DNA from: a bacterium
GTDB lineage: Bacteria > Myxococcota_A > Bradymonadia > UBA7976 > UBA1532
Assembly: GCA_030426085.1 (NCBI GenBank)
Contig: JAUHYW010000031.1
Span: forward strand, 1 to 64,000
DNA length: 64,000 bases
Direction: 5' to 3'
The translations under genes were made by a program, and so were the position numbers. Below, one piece after another: positions 25,101 to 33,130 of this stretch. Numbering within the stretch: position 1 is the stretch's first letter; every line of letters begins with the position of its first letter. The notes beneath the pieces were generated by a model. The model was given only the letters and a program-made list of their open reading frames with translations. It did no database searches and had not been told where the DNA came from.

Positions 25101-27352
25101 GGGCGACGCCGGATGACCCGGAGCAGGGCCCCGGCCAGCAGCAGGCCCGGCAGGCCCGGCGGGTGACCCGGCGTGGATCGGCAGCCGCCGCCGAGCGGGG
25201 CCGGGGATCCGACGGTCGGTGCAGGGCTCGGCGCGGGGTCGGCCGGCGCAGGGGCCGGTGTGGGAGCCGGTGTGGGGGTCGGCCGGGGGATCGTGACCTC
25301 CAGCTCGGCCGGCGTCGGGTCGAGCGTCGCGTAGGCCCCCTCGGCCACCGCCCGCACCGCCAGCCGGTGGGCGCCCGGGAGCCGCAGCAGCGGCTCGCGC
25401 ACCACCAGCCGCCCGTCGACCGCCGCCCGCAGCGGGCGCCACGGGCCCCGGTCCAGGCGGTACTGGTAGCGGGCCTCTGCGGCGCCGACGCCGAAGGCCG
25501 AGACGGCCACCGTCGCCTCGCCCGGGGTCACCGCCTCGAGCGTCGCCCCGGTCTCCACCGCGCCGGTCTGGGCCGCCCGGTTCACCGGGTTGAGCGCCAG
25601 CAGCACCGAGAGGTGGTCGGCCATCGCCCCGTCGACCCGCAGCCCGGCGACGCGCAGGTCGTAGGGCAGGCCGGTCAGATCCTCGATCAGCCCGCTGAGG
25701 TCGACGTCCAGCGCCAGGGCCTCGGTGGACAGCGCCCGGGTCGCGAGGTCGAGCACCAGCCCCAGCAGCGTCGGCAGGTCGTCGGTGGCCACCAGCCCGT
25801 CGTACTCCACCGCCAGCTCGCCGATGCGCGGCGGGTCGAGGGCCAGCGCCAGCCGGTGGTCGGCGGTGGGCTGGATCGCCACGTCCACCGCGACCTCGGT
25901 CCGGGCGGCGAAGATGCGGCTCCAGCGGCCCTCGAGGTAGGCGTACAGCTCGACGCCCAGGCCGGGCACCGTCACCGAGACCCCCACCTGGGGCACGCCG
26001 CCGTCGTCCTCGATGGGCCGCAGCCCCAGCAGGGGGAACGCGTCGACCGGGATCTGGGGGTCGAGCACCACCATCATCGGCCGGGGGCCGTCGGCCAGCC
26101 GGTCGAGCCCGGGCAGCAGCAGCCCCAGGGTGTCGGTGTCGACCCGCTGGCCGGCGAGGGCCTCGATGTCGGCGGTGTCCAGCCGCAGGCAGAGCAGGCC
26201 CGAGCGCCACAGGCTCCACAGCAGCCGCTCCAGGGTGGCCCCGGCCACCGCCAGCCCCAGGTGGTACGGCTCGCCCTCGGCGTCGTAGCCGGTCAGCGTC
26301 GGCGGGGGCCCGGCGGCGAGCAGCGGGGCCCGGTTGGTGGGCGCCACGCAGGGGTGGCTCACCGCGTCCAGGCTCGGGTCGAGGCTCAGCCCCAGGCCGT
26401 CGCCCCGGTCGCCGGCGGTGCGCAGGGTGAAGCCCTCGGGGGTCGGCGCGACGCGGTACAGCAGGTCGTGGGCGTCGAGCGGCAGCGGCAGCAGCGCGCC
26501 CAGCATCGCCGCCGGGGCCGCGCCTTCGAGGGCCAGGGGCTTGTCGGTGTACTCGATCACCAGGTCGTTGACCGCCGCCTCGACGAACGGGGTCAGCAGC
26601 GCGTTGAGCTGGTCCGAGAAGAGCCCGTAGAGCAGCTCGAGGATGTCGGCCCCCAGGTCGCTGGCCCCGCAGGCGATGTCGCACTCGAGGGGGCTGCCGA
26701 AGTCGGAGCACTCGGGCAGGGTGGGGTCGACGCCCAGCTCGATGTCGAGGCGGTCCACCTCGGGGGCCTCGACGGCGACCCGCACCTGGAACCGGCCCTC
26801 GGCGTCCACCTCGGGGAAGACGTCCACCGCCAGCGACGCGGTGACGAAGTGCTCGCCCGGGTCGCCGCGGAAGACGCCGTTCTCCAGGGTGCAGGCCCCG
26901 TTGCCGCCGACGCCGACCCACACCTCGCCGCTCTCGAAGCGCAGCCGGGCGTCGGCCACCGTCAGCCGGACGCGGGCCGGCTCGCCGAGGAACTCGAGGT
27001 CGATGATCGCCGCCCGCAGGTCGAAGGCCACCCGCAGGTCGCGCAGGCCGATGCCCAGCCGGGCGTCGCCGGTCTCCTGGGGCGGGATGTCGAGGCGGAC
27101 CCAGCCGTCGGGGTCGACGTCGAGCAGCAGGCCCGCGATGCGCTCCCGCTCGGCGAGCAGCAGGTCGGTGCCGGCGGCGGTCAGCGCCACCTGGACCCCG
27201 GACTCGATGGTGTTCAGCTCGCTGCGGGGGAAGGGCGCCGCCGGGCTGCCCTCGCAGCCGGCCAGCCCCAGGTCGGGCCCGCCGGGGCCGCAGCCGAGCA
27301 GCAGCGCGCAGATCCAGAGCTGCAGCGGCGCCCGACGGCCGCGCCGGATCAC
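25097..27352 (-). CDS. Large lipoprotein with MYXO-CTERM-like tail
   Basis: A 751-residue exported protein starting at GTG 27352 with a lipobox LLLGC (Cys21). The body is rich in amphipathic beta strands of the kind DLRVAFDLRAAIIDLEFLGEPARVRLTVADARLRF and helices ILELLYGLFSDQLNALLTPFVEAAVNDLVIEY, reminiscent of tubular lipid-binding (BPI/TULIP-like) proteins; this is a weak guess. After a Pro/Ala/Thr linker the C-terminus is GGGCRS followed by a hydrophobic helix and RVIRRRP, matching the plan of the MYXO-CTERM sorting signal (Cys, helix, basic tail). Having both an N-terminal lipobox and such a tail is unusual. Its start overlaps the FHA-GGDEF stop as GTGA, and its end overlaps the next gene as ATGA. 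Confidence 0.78.
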   Translation of the reverse strand: MIRRGRRAPLQLWICALLLGCGPGGPDLGLAGCEGSPAAPFPRSELNTIESGVQVALTAAGTDLLLAERERIAGLLLDVDPDGWVRLDIPPQETGDARLGIGLRDLRVAFDLRAAIIDLEFLGEPARVRLTVADARLRFESGEVWVGVGGNGACTLENGVFRGDPGEHFVTASLAVDVFPEVDAEGRFQVRVAVEAPEVDRLDIELGVDPTLPECSDFGSPLECDIACGASDLGADILELLYGLFSDQLNALLTPFVEAAVNDLVIEYTDKPLALEGAAPAAMLGALLPLPLDAHDLLYRVAPTPEGFTLRTAGDRGDGLGLSLDPSLDAVSHPCVAPTNRAPLLAAGPPPTLTGYDAEGEPYHLGLAVAGATLERLLWSLWRSGLLCLRLDTADIEALAGQRVDTDTLGLLLPGLDRLADGPRPMMVVLDPQIPVDAFPLLGLRPIEDDGGVPQVGVSVTVPGLGVELYAYLEGRWSRIFAARTEVAVDVAIQPTADHRLALALDPPRIGELAVEYDGLVATDDLPTLLGLVLDLATRALSTEALALDVDLSGLIEDLTGLPYDLRVAGLRVDGAMADHLSVLLALNPVNRAAQTGAVETGATLEAVTPGEATVAVSAFGVGAAEARYQYRLDRGPWRPLRAAVDGRLVVREPLLRLPGAHRLAVRAVAEGAYATLDPTPAELEVTIPRPTPTPAPTPAPAPADPAPSPAPTVGSPAPLGGGCRSTPGHPPGLPGLLLAGALLRVIRRRP

Positions 27353-28230
27353 GTCGACACCCGGTTGCGCCCGTGCTCCTTGGCCCGGTAGAGCGCCGCG
27401 TCGGCGGCGGCGACGAGCTGGGCCGGCGAGACCATGTCGGGGGTGAACGCGCCGACCCCCACGCTGATGGTCACCGGCAGGGCCCGGCCGTCGAACTCGA
27501 AGTCGTACTCGTCGACCATCTTGCGCACGATCTCGGCGAAGCGGCTCGCGTCCTCGGTGCTCGTCTCGGGCAGCACGATGACGAACTCGTCCCCGGCGTA
27601 GCGGGCGAAGAGCTCCTCCTTGCGCATGCGGCCGGCGATCTCGGCGGCCATGGTGCGCAGCACGTAGTCCCCCGAGAGGTGCCCGTAGCGGTCGTTGATG
27701 CGCTTGAACTTGTCCACGTCGAACAGCAGCAGCGACAGCGCCCGCTCGTGGCGTCGGCAGCGGCTGATCTCGCGCTCGGTGTACTCCTCGAAGTAGCGCC
27801 GGTTGTGGATCTGGGTCAGCCCGTCGAAGATCGCCATGCGGTAGATCTCTTCGTAGTAGGCCGCCTCGACGTTGCTGGTGGACAGGAACTTGAAGATGGT
27901 GCTGCCGACCTTGATGAGGTCGCCGTCGCGCAGGGGGGCCCGGGTGATGGGGCTGCCGGCGACGTAGGTGCCGTTGGTGCTGCGCAGGTCCTCGATGAAC
28001 CACACCCCGTCGAGGAACATCAGCCGGCAGTGGCGGCGGCTGACCGACTCGTCGTCCACCGAGATGTCGGCGTCGAGATCACGCCCGACGACGGTGGACG
28101 GACGGGTGGGGTCGAGGTCGACCTTGTAGCCGATCCGGCTCCCGTAGATGGTCACCAGGATCTCGTGGGCTCCGCCGGTGTCGGCGTCGAACGCGGAGCC
28201 CCGCATGATGCGCGTCTGCGCGCCTCGCAT
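27349..28230 (-). CDS. FHA-GGDEF diguanylate cyclase
   Basis: A 293-residue cytosolic signalling protein. The FHA domain (about 20-110) has STVVGRD, the phosphothreonine-binding SRRHC and LRSTNGTYV; the GGDEF domain (about 130-290) has FDGLTQIHNRRYF, DVDKFKRINDRYGH, and the active-site loop RYAGDEFVIVLPE, that is AGDEF, a variant found in active cyclases. An RxxD inhibitory site is not present at the expected five-residue spacing upstream. It would make cyclic di-GMP under control of a phospho-Thr partner. ATG 28230 was taken; 28266 and 28206 are alternatives. It is coupled by GTGA to a surface lipoprotein gene. Confidence 0.92.
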   Translation of the reverse strand: MRGAQTRIMRGSAFDADTGGAHEILVTIYGSRIGYKVDLDPTRPSTVVGRDLDADISVDDESVSRRHCRLMFLDGVWFIEDLRSTNGTYVAGSPITRAPLRDGDLIKVGSTIFKFLSTSNVEAAYYEEIYRMAIFDGLTQIHNRRYFEEYTEREISRCRRHERALSLLLFDVDKFKRINDRYGHLSGDYVLRTMAAEIAGRMRKEELFARYAGDEFVIVLPETSTEDASRFAEIVRKMVDEYDFEFDGRALPVTISVGVGAFTPDMVSPAQLVAAADAALYRAKEHGRNRVST

Positions 28231-28275
28231 GCGGCCAACATACAGCCGCCCGTCTCGGCGGCGCAATCTCGTATC

Positions 28276-29295
28276 TCACCGCGGTGAGCCGGCGCCCTCG
28301 GCGGCCAGCGAGAGCCACAGCGGGCGGTGGCTGGAGATGTTCGACAGGCCCCGATACCCGCCGCCGTAGCTGCGGTAGGGGTCCCGATCGTCGAAGGCGT
28401 CGACCGCGCACGCCGGGTCGGGGCGCAGCCGTGGCGCGAGGGCGGCGTCGATGACGAGGTGGTCGATCCGGCTGTCGTAGCGGGTCTGGGAGCTGCCCGG
28501 GCAGTCGTCCTCGACGAAGACGAAGCGGGGGTCGCCCTCGAGCGGGGCCAGCCCCTCGATCTCGCGGTGGATGCCCCCGTGGGCGTCGTTGAAATCGCCG
28601 ACGATCACCACCGGCGGGTCGGGCGCCGGGGCCTGGGGCAGCCCGTCGGTCAGCCACCGGTGGAGCTGCTCGATCTGCTGGGCCCGGTAGGCGCTGTCCT
28701 CGGTGTTGGCGAACGGGTGGAAGTGCACCACCACCAGGGTGAAGCGCAGGTCGCCGTCCAGGCTCTCGACCCGGGCGGCGAGCGGGTCCTTGGACGGGAA
28801 GTCGGTGCCCGGCAGCCGGATCTCGCGGGGGTCTTCGACCCGCACCCGGTCGGTGCGCCACAGGATGGCCGGGTTCTGGGACCAGCCGCTCTCGCCGACG
28901 TGCCACGCGTAGCGCGCCGGCAGCCCGAGCAGCGCCAGCGCCGCGTCGCCTTCGATCTCCTGGAGGCCGAAGACCTCGACGTCGGTCTCGACGATCAGCC
29001 GGGCGATCATCCCGTAGTCGGCCTCGAGGCGGGGGGTGAACTCGGAGCGGTACGTCGCCCCCAGCCAGTCGATGTTGAAGCTGCCCACCTGGACCCACGC
29101 CGGGTCGGCCCGGTCGGGGTCCGGCGCGGGGTAGAGGTCGGGCAGGGCGGCGTCGATCGGGCCGAGGTCGGGCTCGAGGGCGTCGGCGATCGGGCCGGCG
29201 TCGGGATCGGGCGGCTCGGCGGGGTCGGCGGGGTCGGCGGGCGGCTGGCAGCCGGCGAGGGCCAGGGCGAGCAGCGTCGGGAGCGGGGCGCGCAT
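28276..29295 (-). CDS. Endonuclease/exonuclease/phosphatase-family lipoprotein
   Basis: A 339-residue lipoprotein (lipobox LAGC, Cys16) with a Pro/Asp linker and an EEP (DNase I-like) domain. Family motifs appear in order: SFNIDWLG, VFGLQEIEG (metal-binding Glu), VVHFHPFANTED, VIVGDFNDAHGG, RIDHLVI and SSHRPLWLSL. The complete Asn/Asp/His set suggests an active phosphodiesterase, with an extracellular nuclease or lipid phosphodiesterase role. ATG 29295 starts the signal peptide; a GTG/ATG at 29313 would add six residues. It stands 28 nt behind the methyltransferase stop, and 45 nt before the FHA-GGDEF start. Confidence 0.9.
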   Translation of the reverse strand: MRAPLPTLLALALAGCQPPADPADPAEPPDPDAGPIADALEPDLGPIDAALPDLYPAPDPDRADPAWVQVGSFNIDWLGATYRSEFTPRLEADYGMIARLIVETDVEVFGLQEIEGDAALALLGLPARYAWHVGESGWSQNPAILWRTDRVRVEDPREIRLPGTDFPSKDPLAARVESLDGDLRFTLVVVHFHPFANTEDSAYRAQQIEQLHRWLTDGLPQAPAPDPPVVIVGDFNDAHGGIHREIEGLAPLEGDPRFVFVEDDCPGSSQTRYDSRIDHLVIDAALAPRLRPDPACAVDAFDDRDPYRSYGGGYRGLSNISSHRPLWLSLAAEGAGSPR

Positions 29296-29323
29296 GACCG
29301 GATGGTGCCACATCCCGCCGGCG

Positions 29324-30121
29324 TCAGGCCCCCGGCTTGTCCACCCGCAGCAGCAGCCAGTTCCACTTGCGGCGCAGCGGGTGGACGATGTGATTCAGCG
29401 CGCCGCACGCCTTCCACGCCAGCCAGCCGCGGGCCGTCGTCAGCGGGTCGGTGAACGCCTCGTTGCCGCACGACGGGCAGAAGGTGTGCGGGCTGTACTT
29501 CCAGGCCCCGAGCCCCTTCGTGCGCAGCGCGAGCAGCGCCGGCACATAGGGCCGCACCCGCCACGAGTAGCCGAACGTCAGCCGGGCCTCGGCGGGGAAG
29601 AGCCCCCGGAAGGTGTCCTCGGTCATCGACTGGCGGTGCCCGTAGAGGTGGAAGACGACGTCGCACTGCGGGCAGCGATGCGACTGCATCAAGAGCTGCT
29701 CCCGGTTGGGCACCGTGATCAGGACGTGCTTTCCGGCCACCCGGTACAGCTCGGCGGCGGCCCGGGGCAGGTCGGCCGGGTCGAGGTGCTCGAGCACCTC
29801 GCAGCAGGTGACGAGGTCCATCGAGCCGTCGGCGAAGGGCAGCTCGAGGATGGACGAGCGCGCCACCGGCCGGCGTACGTGGCGCAGGCCCACCCGGCCC
29901 AGGTCGGTGCCGTAGGCCCGCTCCACCGGCAGGCGATGCAGCAGCTTGCCCGGCCCGCAGCCGACGTCCAGGGCCCGCTCGACCCCCGGCGGGATCATCG
30001 CGATGGTGTCGGCGATGCGCCGCGTCTCGCTCTCGGACATCGGCGCGTCGGGCGCGTGGTCGTGGGTCGCGGTGCGCTCGAACAGCGCGGCGGTGTCGGC
30101 GGGGGCAGAGGTCGGGCTCAT
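29324..30121 (-). CDS. SAM-dependent methyltransferase with CxxC pairs
   Basis: A 265-residue class I methyltransferase. The SAM-binding motif I is RALDVGCGPGKLL (about 50-62), with the downstream LPFADGSMDLVTCCEVLEHLDP motif. After the Rossmann core two Cys pairs, CPQC and CPSC (in HRCPQCDVVF and HTFCPSCGNEAF), could hold a zinc ion. Proteins of this type methylate sugars or lipids in polysaccharide gene clusters. ATG 30121 overlaps the glycosyltransferase stop as ATGA. It is the last gene of the four-gene polysaccharide operon. Confidence 0.88.
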   Translation of the reverse strand: MSPTSAPADTAALFERTATHDHAPDAPMSESETRRIADTIAMIPPGVERALDVGCGPGKLLHRLPVERAYGTDLGRVGLRHVRRPVARSSILELPFADGSMDLVTCCEVLEHLDPADLPRAAAELYRVAGKHVLITVPNREQLLMQSHRCPQCDVVFHLYGHRQSMTEDTFRGLFPAEARLTFGYSWRVRPYVPALLALRTKGLGAWKYSPHTFCPSCGNEAFTDPLTTARGWLAWKACGALNHIVHPLRRKWNWLLLRVDKPGA

Positions 30122-31425
30122 CGGCATGCCTCGTCGAAGATGCGGGCCATGTGGGCCGCGGCGGGGGCCGCCTCGAAGCGGGCGAGGGCCTCCGGGTCGG
30201 CGGTCTTCACCGCGCCGCCCCGCTTGTCGGCCAGGGCCGCGCGCAGGGCGGCGCAGATGGCGGCGACGTCGTGGGGCACCGCCCGGCCGAGGCCGGTCTC
30301 GGCGTGGATCCGCTCGACCTCGGGGTTGGCGGTGATGCTCAGCACCGGCCGGCGGGCGGCCATGTAGTCGTAGAGCTTGCCCGCGATGCGCAGCCGGTGG
30401 CGGGGGTGGGTGATGTCGAGCAGCAGGTCGGCCCGGCCGAGCAGGGCGGTGCTCTCGGTGAACGGCATCCAGGGCCGGGTCTGCACGAACGGGCGCAGCG
30501 CCAGCCGGTCGATGGACGCCTCGTCGGCCGGCGTGCGGTCGCCGAGGGTGGTCAGCATCGCCTCGCCCTGCGCCAGCGCCTCGGCGTCGATGAAGCGGCG
30601 CCACGCCTCGAAGAACAGCGCCCCGTCGCGCACCGGCGTCAGGTGGCCGAAGAATACGACCTCGAACGGGCCCCCGGGGCCCGGAGGGGGCGGCGGCGGG
30701 GCGTAGAGGTCGGGGTCGAAGTGGTTGCGGATGCAGGCGAAGCGCGCGGCGGGCAGCGTGGCGCCGTAGACCGCGCGGTAGTGGGCCAGGGCCGCCTCGG
30801 AGTTCATCACCACCTTCGCCGCCCGGGCGAAGGCCGCCGCCTCGAACCGGCGGGCGAGGGCCTGCCCGGTCGCGGTCCACGCCTCGCTGTAGATCGGGTC
30901 GTGGGCCCAGGGGTCGCGCAGGTCGCAGACCAGCGGCAGGCCGGTCATCTGCGCCAGGGCGTAGGCCAGGGCCATGCCCGAGAACGGGCCCGCGCTGACG
31001 TGGATCAGGCGGCAGCGGTGGCGCCGCAGCAACCGCAGCGCGCCGGCGAGCGCCCACGGCTGGAACTTCAGGTAGCGGTCGATCGGCAGCCCGCCCAGCT
31101 CCCGCCGGGTGCGGGCGAGCAGGCCGGCGGGTCGATCGGCCTCGGCCGCCTTGGCCGCCCGGGAGTCGGCCGCCGGGCGCACCGCCCGCGCGCCGGTGGT
31201 GCGATCCTGGAGCCAGGCCACCGGCCCGCTGCGGAAGCCGCGCCAGATGGGCACCGCCGGCACCAGCCCGTCGAGCGCCGGGTCGCGGTTGGCCTCGAAC
31301 GGCAGGCTCACCACCGCCGGATCCCAGCCGTGGCGGGGCAGGTGGCGGGCCAGGGTCAGCCCCCGCTTGGCGCCCACCAGCCGGCTGGGCGGGAAGTGGG
31401 GCGAGATCATCAAGAACGACGGCAT
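30118..31425 (-). CDS. Glycosyltransferase family 4
   Basis: A 435-residue cytosolic GT-B enzyme. The N-terminal half begins SFLMISPHFPPSRLVGAKRGLTLARHL, with LPLVCDLRDPWAHDP in the acceptor region; the C-terminal half has FEVVFFGHLTPVRDG and the nucleotide-sugar end GKLYDYMAARRPVLSITANPEVERI. This fits retaining GT4 enzymes that extend surface polysaccharides; donor and acceptor are unknown. An Ala/Arg-rich insert occupies 75-110. It starts 7 nt after the stop of the asparagine-synthase-like gene. Confidence 0.88.
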   Translation of the reverse strand: MPSFLMISPHFPPSRLVGAKRGLTLARHLPRHGWDPAVVSLPFEANRDPALDGLVPAVPIWRGFRSGPVAWLQDRTTGARAVRPAADSRAAKAAEADRPAGLLARTRRELGGLPIDRYLKFQPWALAGALRLLRRHRCRLIHVSAGPFSGMALAYALAQMTGLPLVCDLRDPWAHDPIYSEAWTATGQALARRFEAAAFARAAKVVMNSEAALAHYRAVYGATLPAARFACIRNHFDPDLYAPPPPPPGPGGPFEVVFFGHLTPVRDGALFFEAWRRFIDAEALAQGEAMLTTLGDRTPADEASIDRLALRPFVQTRPWMPFTESTALLGRADLLLDITHPRHRLRIAGKLYDYMAARRPVLSITANPEVERIHAETGLGRAVPHDVAAICAALRAALADKRGGAVKTADPEALARFEAAPAAAHMARIFDEACR

Positions 31426-31432
31426 CCTGCGC

Positions 31433-33130
31433 TCACTCCAGTCGGGATTGCAGAAAGAGCATCAGGTGGGGCAGCGCCGCGTCGAACCGAGGGCCGAAGG
31501 GCGACTCGCCCGCCACCAGCCGCCGGGGGTCGCCCCCGAGCACCGGGGCGAGCGCGTCGGCGGCGGCGTCGCACGCGGCGGCCCGCCGACGCAGCGCGGC
31601 GAACGGCTCCGAGCTGCGATAGGCCGAGCCGATGGGCCACGCGCCGTGCCCCTTCCACGGGGGCTGCCCGTCGAGCAGGCGCCGGGCCCGCACCTTCAGC
31701 TTGAGCAGGCGCTTGCTGATCGCGCTGCGCAGCGGCCCGGCGTCGAGCGGCGCGCCGGTGTTGGCGTTGGGGATGCGGCCGGCGGGCCCCGAGATGCGGC
31801 GGAAGGCGCGCAGCACGTCGGCGATGGGGGGGGCCGTCCGCCGCAGCGCGATGTCGACGATCGGGCGGTGCACGAACAGCTCGTCGGCGACGGCCAGCCG
31901 CTGCAGCGCGTGGCTGTGGCCCATGTCGCTCTGGCGGCTGCCGGGGTAGAACCAGATCCACTCTCCGGCGGTGGTGGGGCGGATCGCTTTCAGCTCGGCG
32001 TGGCGCTGCGCCGAGCGGGCCACGACCGCCTCGGCCACCGCCGGGCGCAGGCCGGCGAGCGCCCGGGCGTCGGGGCGCCACGGGGTGCCCCCGGCCCGCT
32101 GCATGTAGCCCTTGAGCAGCGTATCGCACAGGAAGCCGCCCACCAGGACGTCGATCGGGGCCGCCGCGAGCGCGTCGCGCAGGGCCAGCGCGTGGGCGTT
32201 GCCGATCGCCCGCTCGGCGCCGACCAGGGCGGTCTCCCGCGGGCCGAGCTCGGCGTAGAAGCTCGGCGGGCGCAGCGCGAGCCGCCACGGGGTGTCCAGC
32301 GACGCGGCGATGCGCTCGGCGAGGCGCACCTCGCGGTTGTCGGCGTGATCGCCGAGGGTCAGCGCCAGGGCCCGCTGCGCGGGCGGCACCGCCCCCAGGA
32401 CCGTCCGGGAGTCGGCCCCCCCGCTGAGCAGCACCGCGACCCGCGGGGTGTCGTCGCAGACGATGTCGGCGGCGGCCCGCACCGCGCCCTCGATCTCGGC
32501 GGCCGCGTCGGCCGGGGGGCGGGGGTCCAGCTCGTCGGGGGTCCACAGCCGGGTGGTCTCGAGCGCGAGCGCGCCGTCGGCGAGGGCGCAGGCGTGCAGG
32601 CTGCCCGGGCCCAGCTCCCGCATGCCCCGGCGGGTGGTGTGGGGGAAGGTCGGCGACCGCCGGATCAGGATCTCGGCCAGCGAGATCGGGTCGAAGTCGG
32701 CGCCCTGCCCGGCGAGCCCGGCCACCCGCTCGGGGTGGGTGCCGAGCACCGCGCCGTTCGGGGTACGGGCGAGGTAGACCGGGTAGAGGCCGAGCGGGTC
32801 GGTGAGCACCCGCAGGCCACGGGGGTCGGCCCGCAGGCCGACGAAGAGCCCCGAGAGGTCGCCGTAGGGCCGGCGGGGGTCGTCGGCCTCGATGCAGGCG
32901 CCCACCCGCCGCGAGATCCGGGCCGGGTCGTCGCCTCGGGGCCGCCCGCCGCAGAACCCGGGGCGGCCGAGGACCGCCTGCACCGCGTCGGCGTCGGCGG
33001 CCACCGCCTGCCCGTCGGCCGGGGACGGCGTGATCGCCAGCGCGCCCCACGGGAAGCGGTGCACCTGCTCCCCGGGGGCCGCCGCGGTGAGCGCCGCCGG
33101 CCCGAGCACGGCCACGAAGTCGTTCATCAT
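31433..33130 (-). CDS. Asparagine-synthase-like enzyme without glutaminase nucleophile
   Basis: A 565-residue AsnB-family protein. The N-terminal 190 residues keep a class II glutaminase fold (GLFVGLRADPRGLRVLTDPLGLYPVYLAR) but start MMNDFVAV, so the N-terminal Cys that hydrolyses glutamine is absent. The C-terminal part has the ATP pyrophosphatase loop VLLSGGADSRTVLG and helices with GGFLCDTLLKG. Such enzymes form amide or lactam bonds with free ammonia or another nucleophile. Placed between flippase and glycosyltransferase, it may add amides to sugar acids or peptides of a polysaccharide. ATG 33130 overlaps the flippase stop as TGATG. Confidence 0.85.
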   Translation of the reverse strand: MMNDFVAVLGPAALTAAAPGEQVHRFPWGALAITPSPADGQAVAADADAVQAVLGRPGFCGGRPRGDDPARISRRVGACIEADDPRRPYGDLSGLFVGLRADPRGLRVLTDPLGLYPVYLARTPNGAVLGTHPERVAGLAGQGADFDPISLAEILIRRSPTFPHTTRRGMRELGPGSLHACALADGALALETTRLWTPDELDPRPPADAAAEIEGAVRAAADIVCDDTPRVAVLLSGGADSRTVLGAVPPAQRALALTLGDHADNREVRLAERIAASLDTPWRLALRPPSFYAELGPRETALVGAERAIGNAHALALRDALAAAPIDVLVGGFLCDTLLKGYMQRAGGTPWRPDARALAGLRPAVAEAVVARSAQRHAELKAIRPTTAGEWIWFYPGSRQSDMGHSHALQRLAVADELFVHRPIVDIALRRTAPPIADVLRAFRRISGPAGRIPNANTGAPLDAGPLRSAISKRLLKLKVRARRLLDGQPPWKGHGAWPIGSAYRSSEPFAALRRRAAACDAAADALAPVLGGDPRRLVAGESPFGPRFDAALPHLMLFLQSRLE

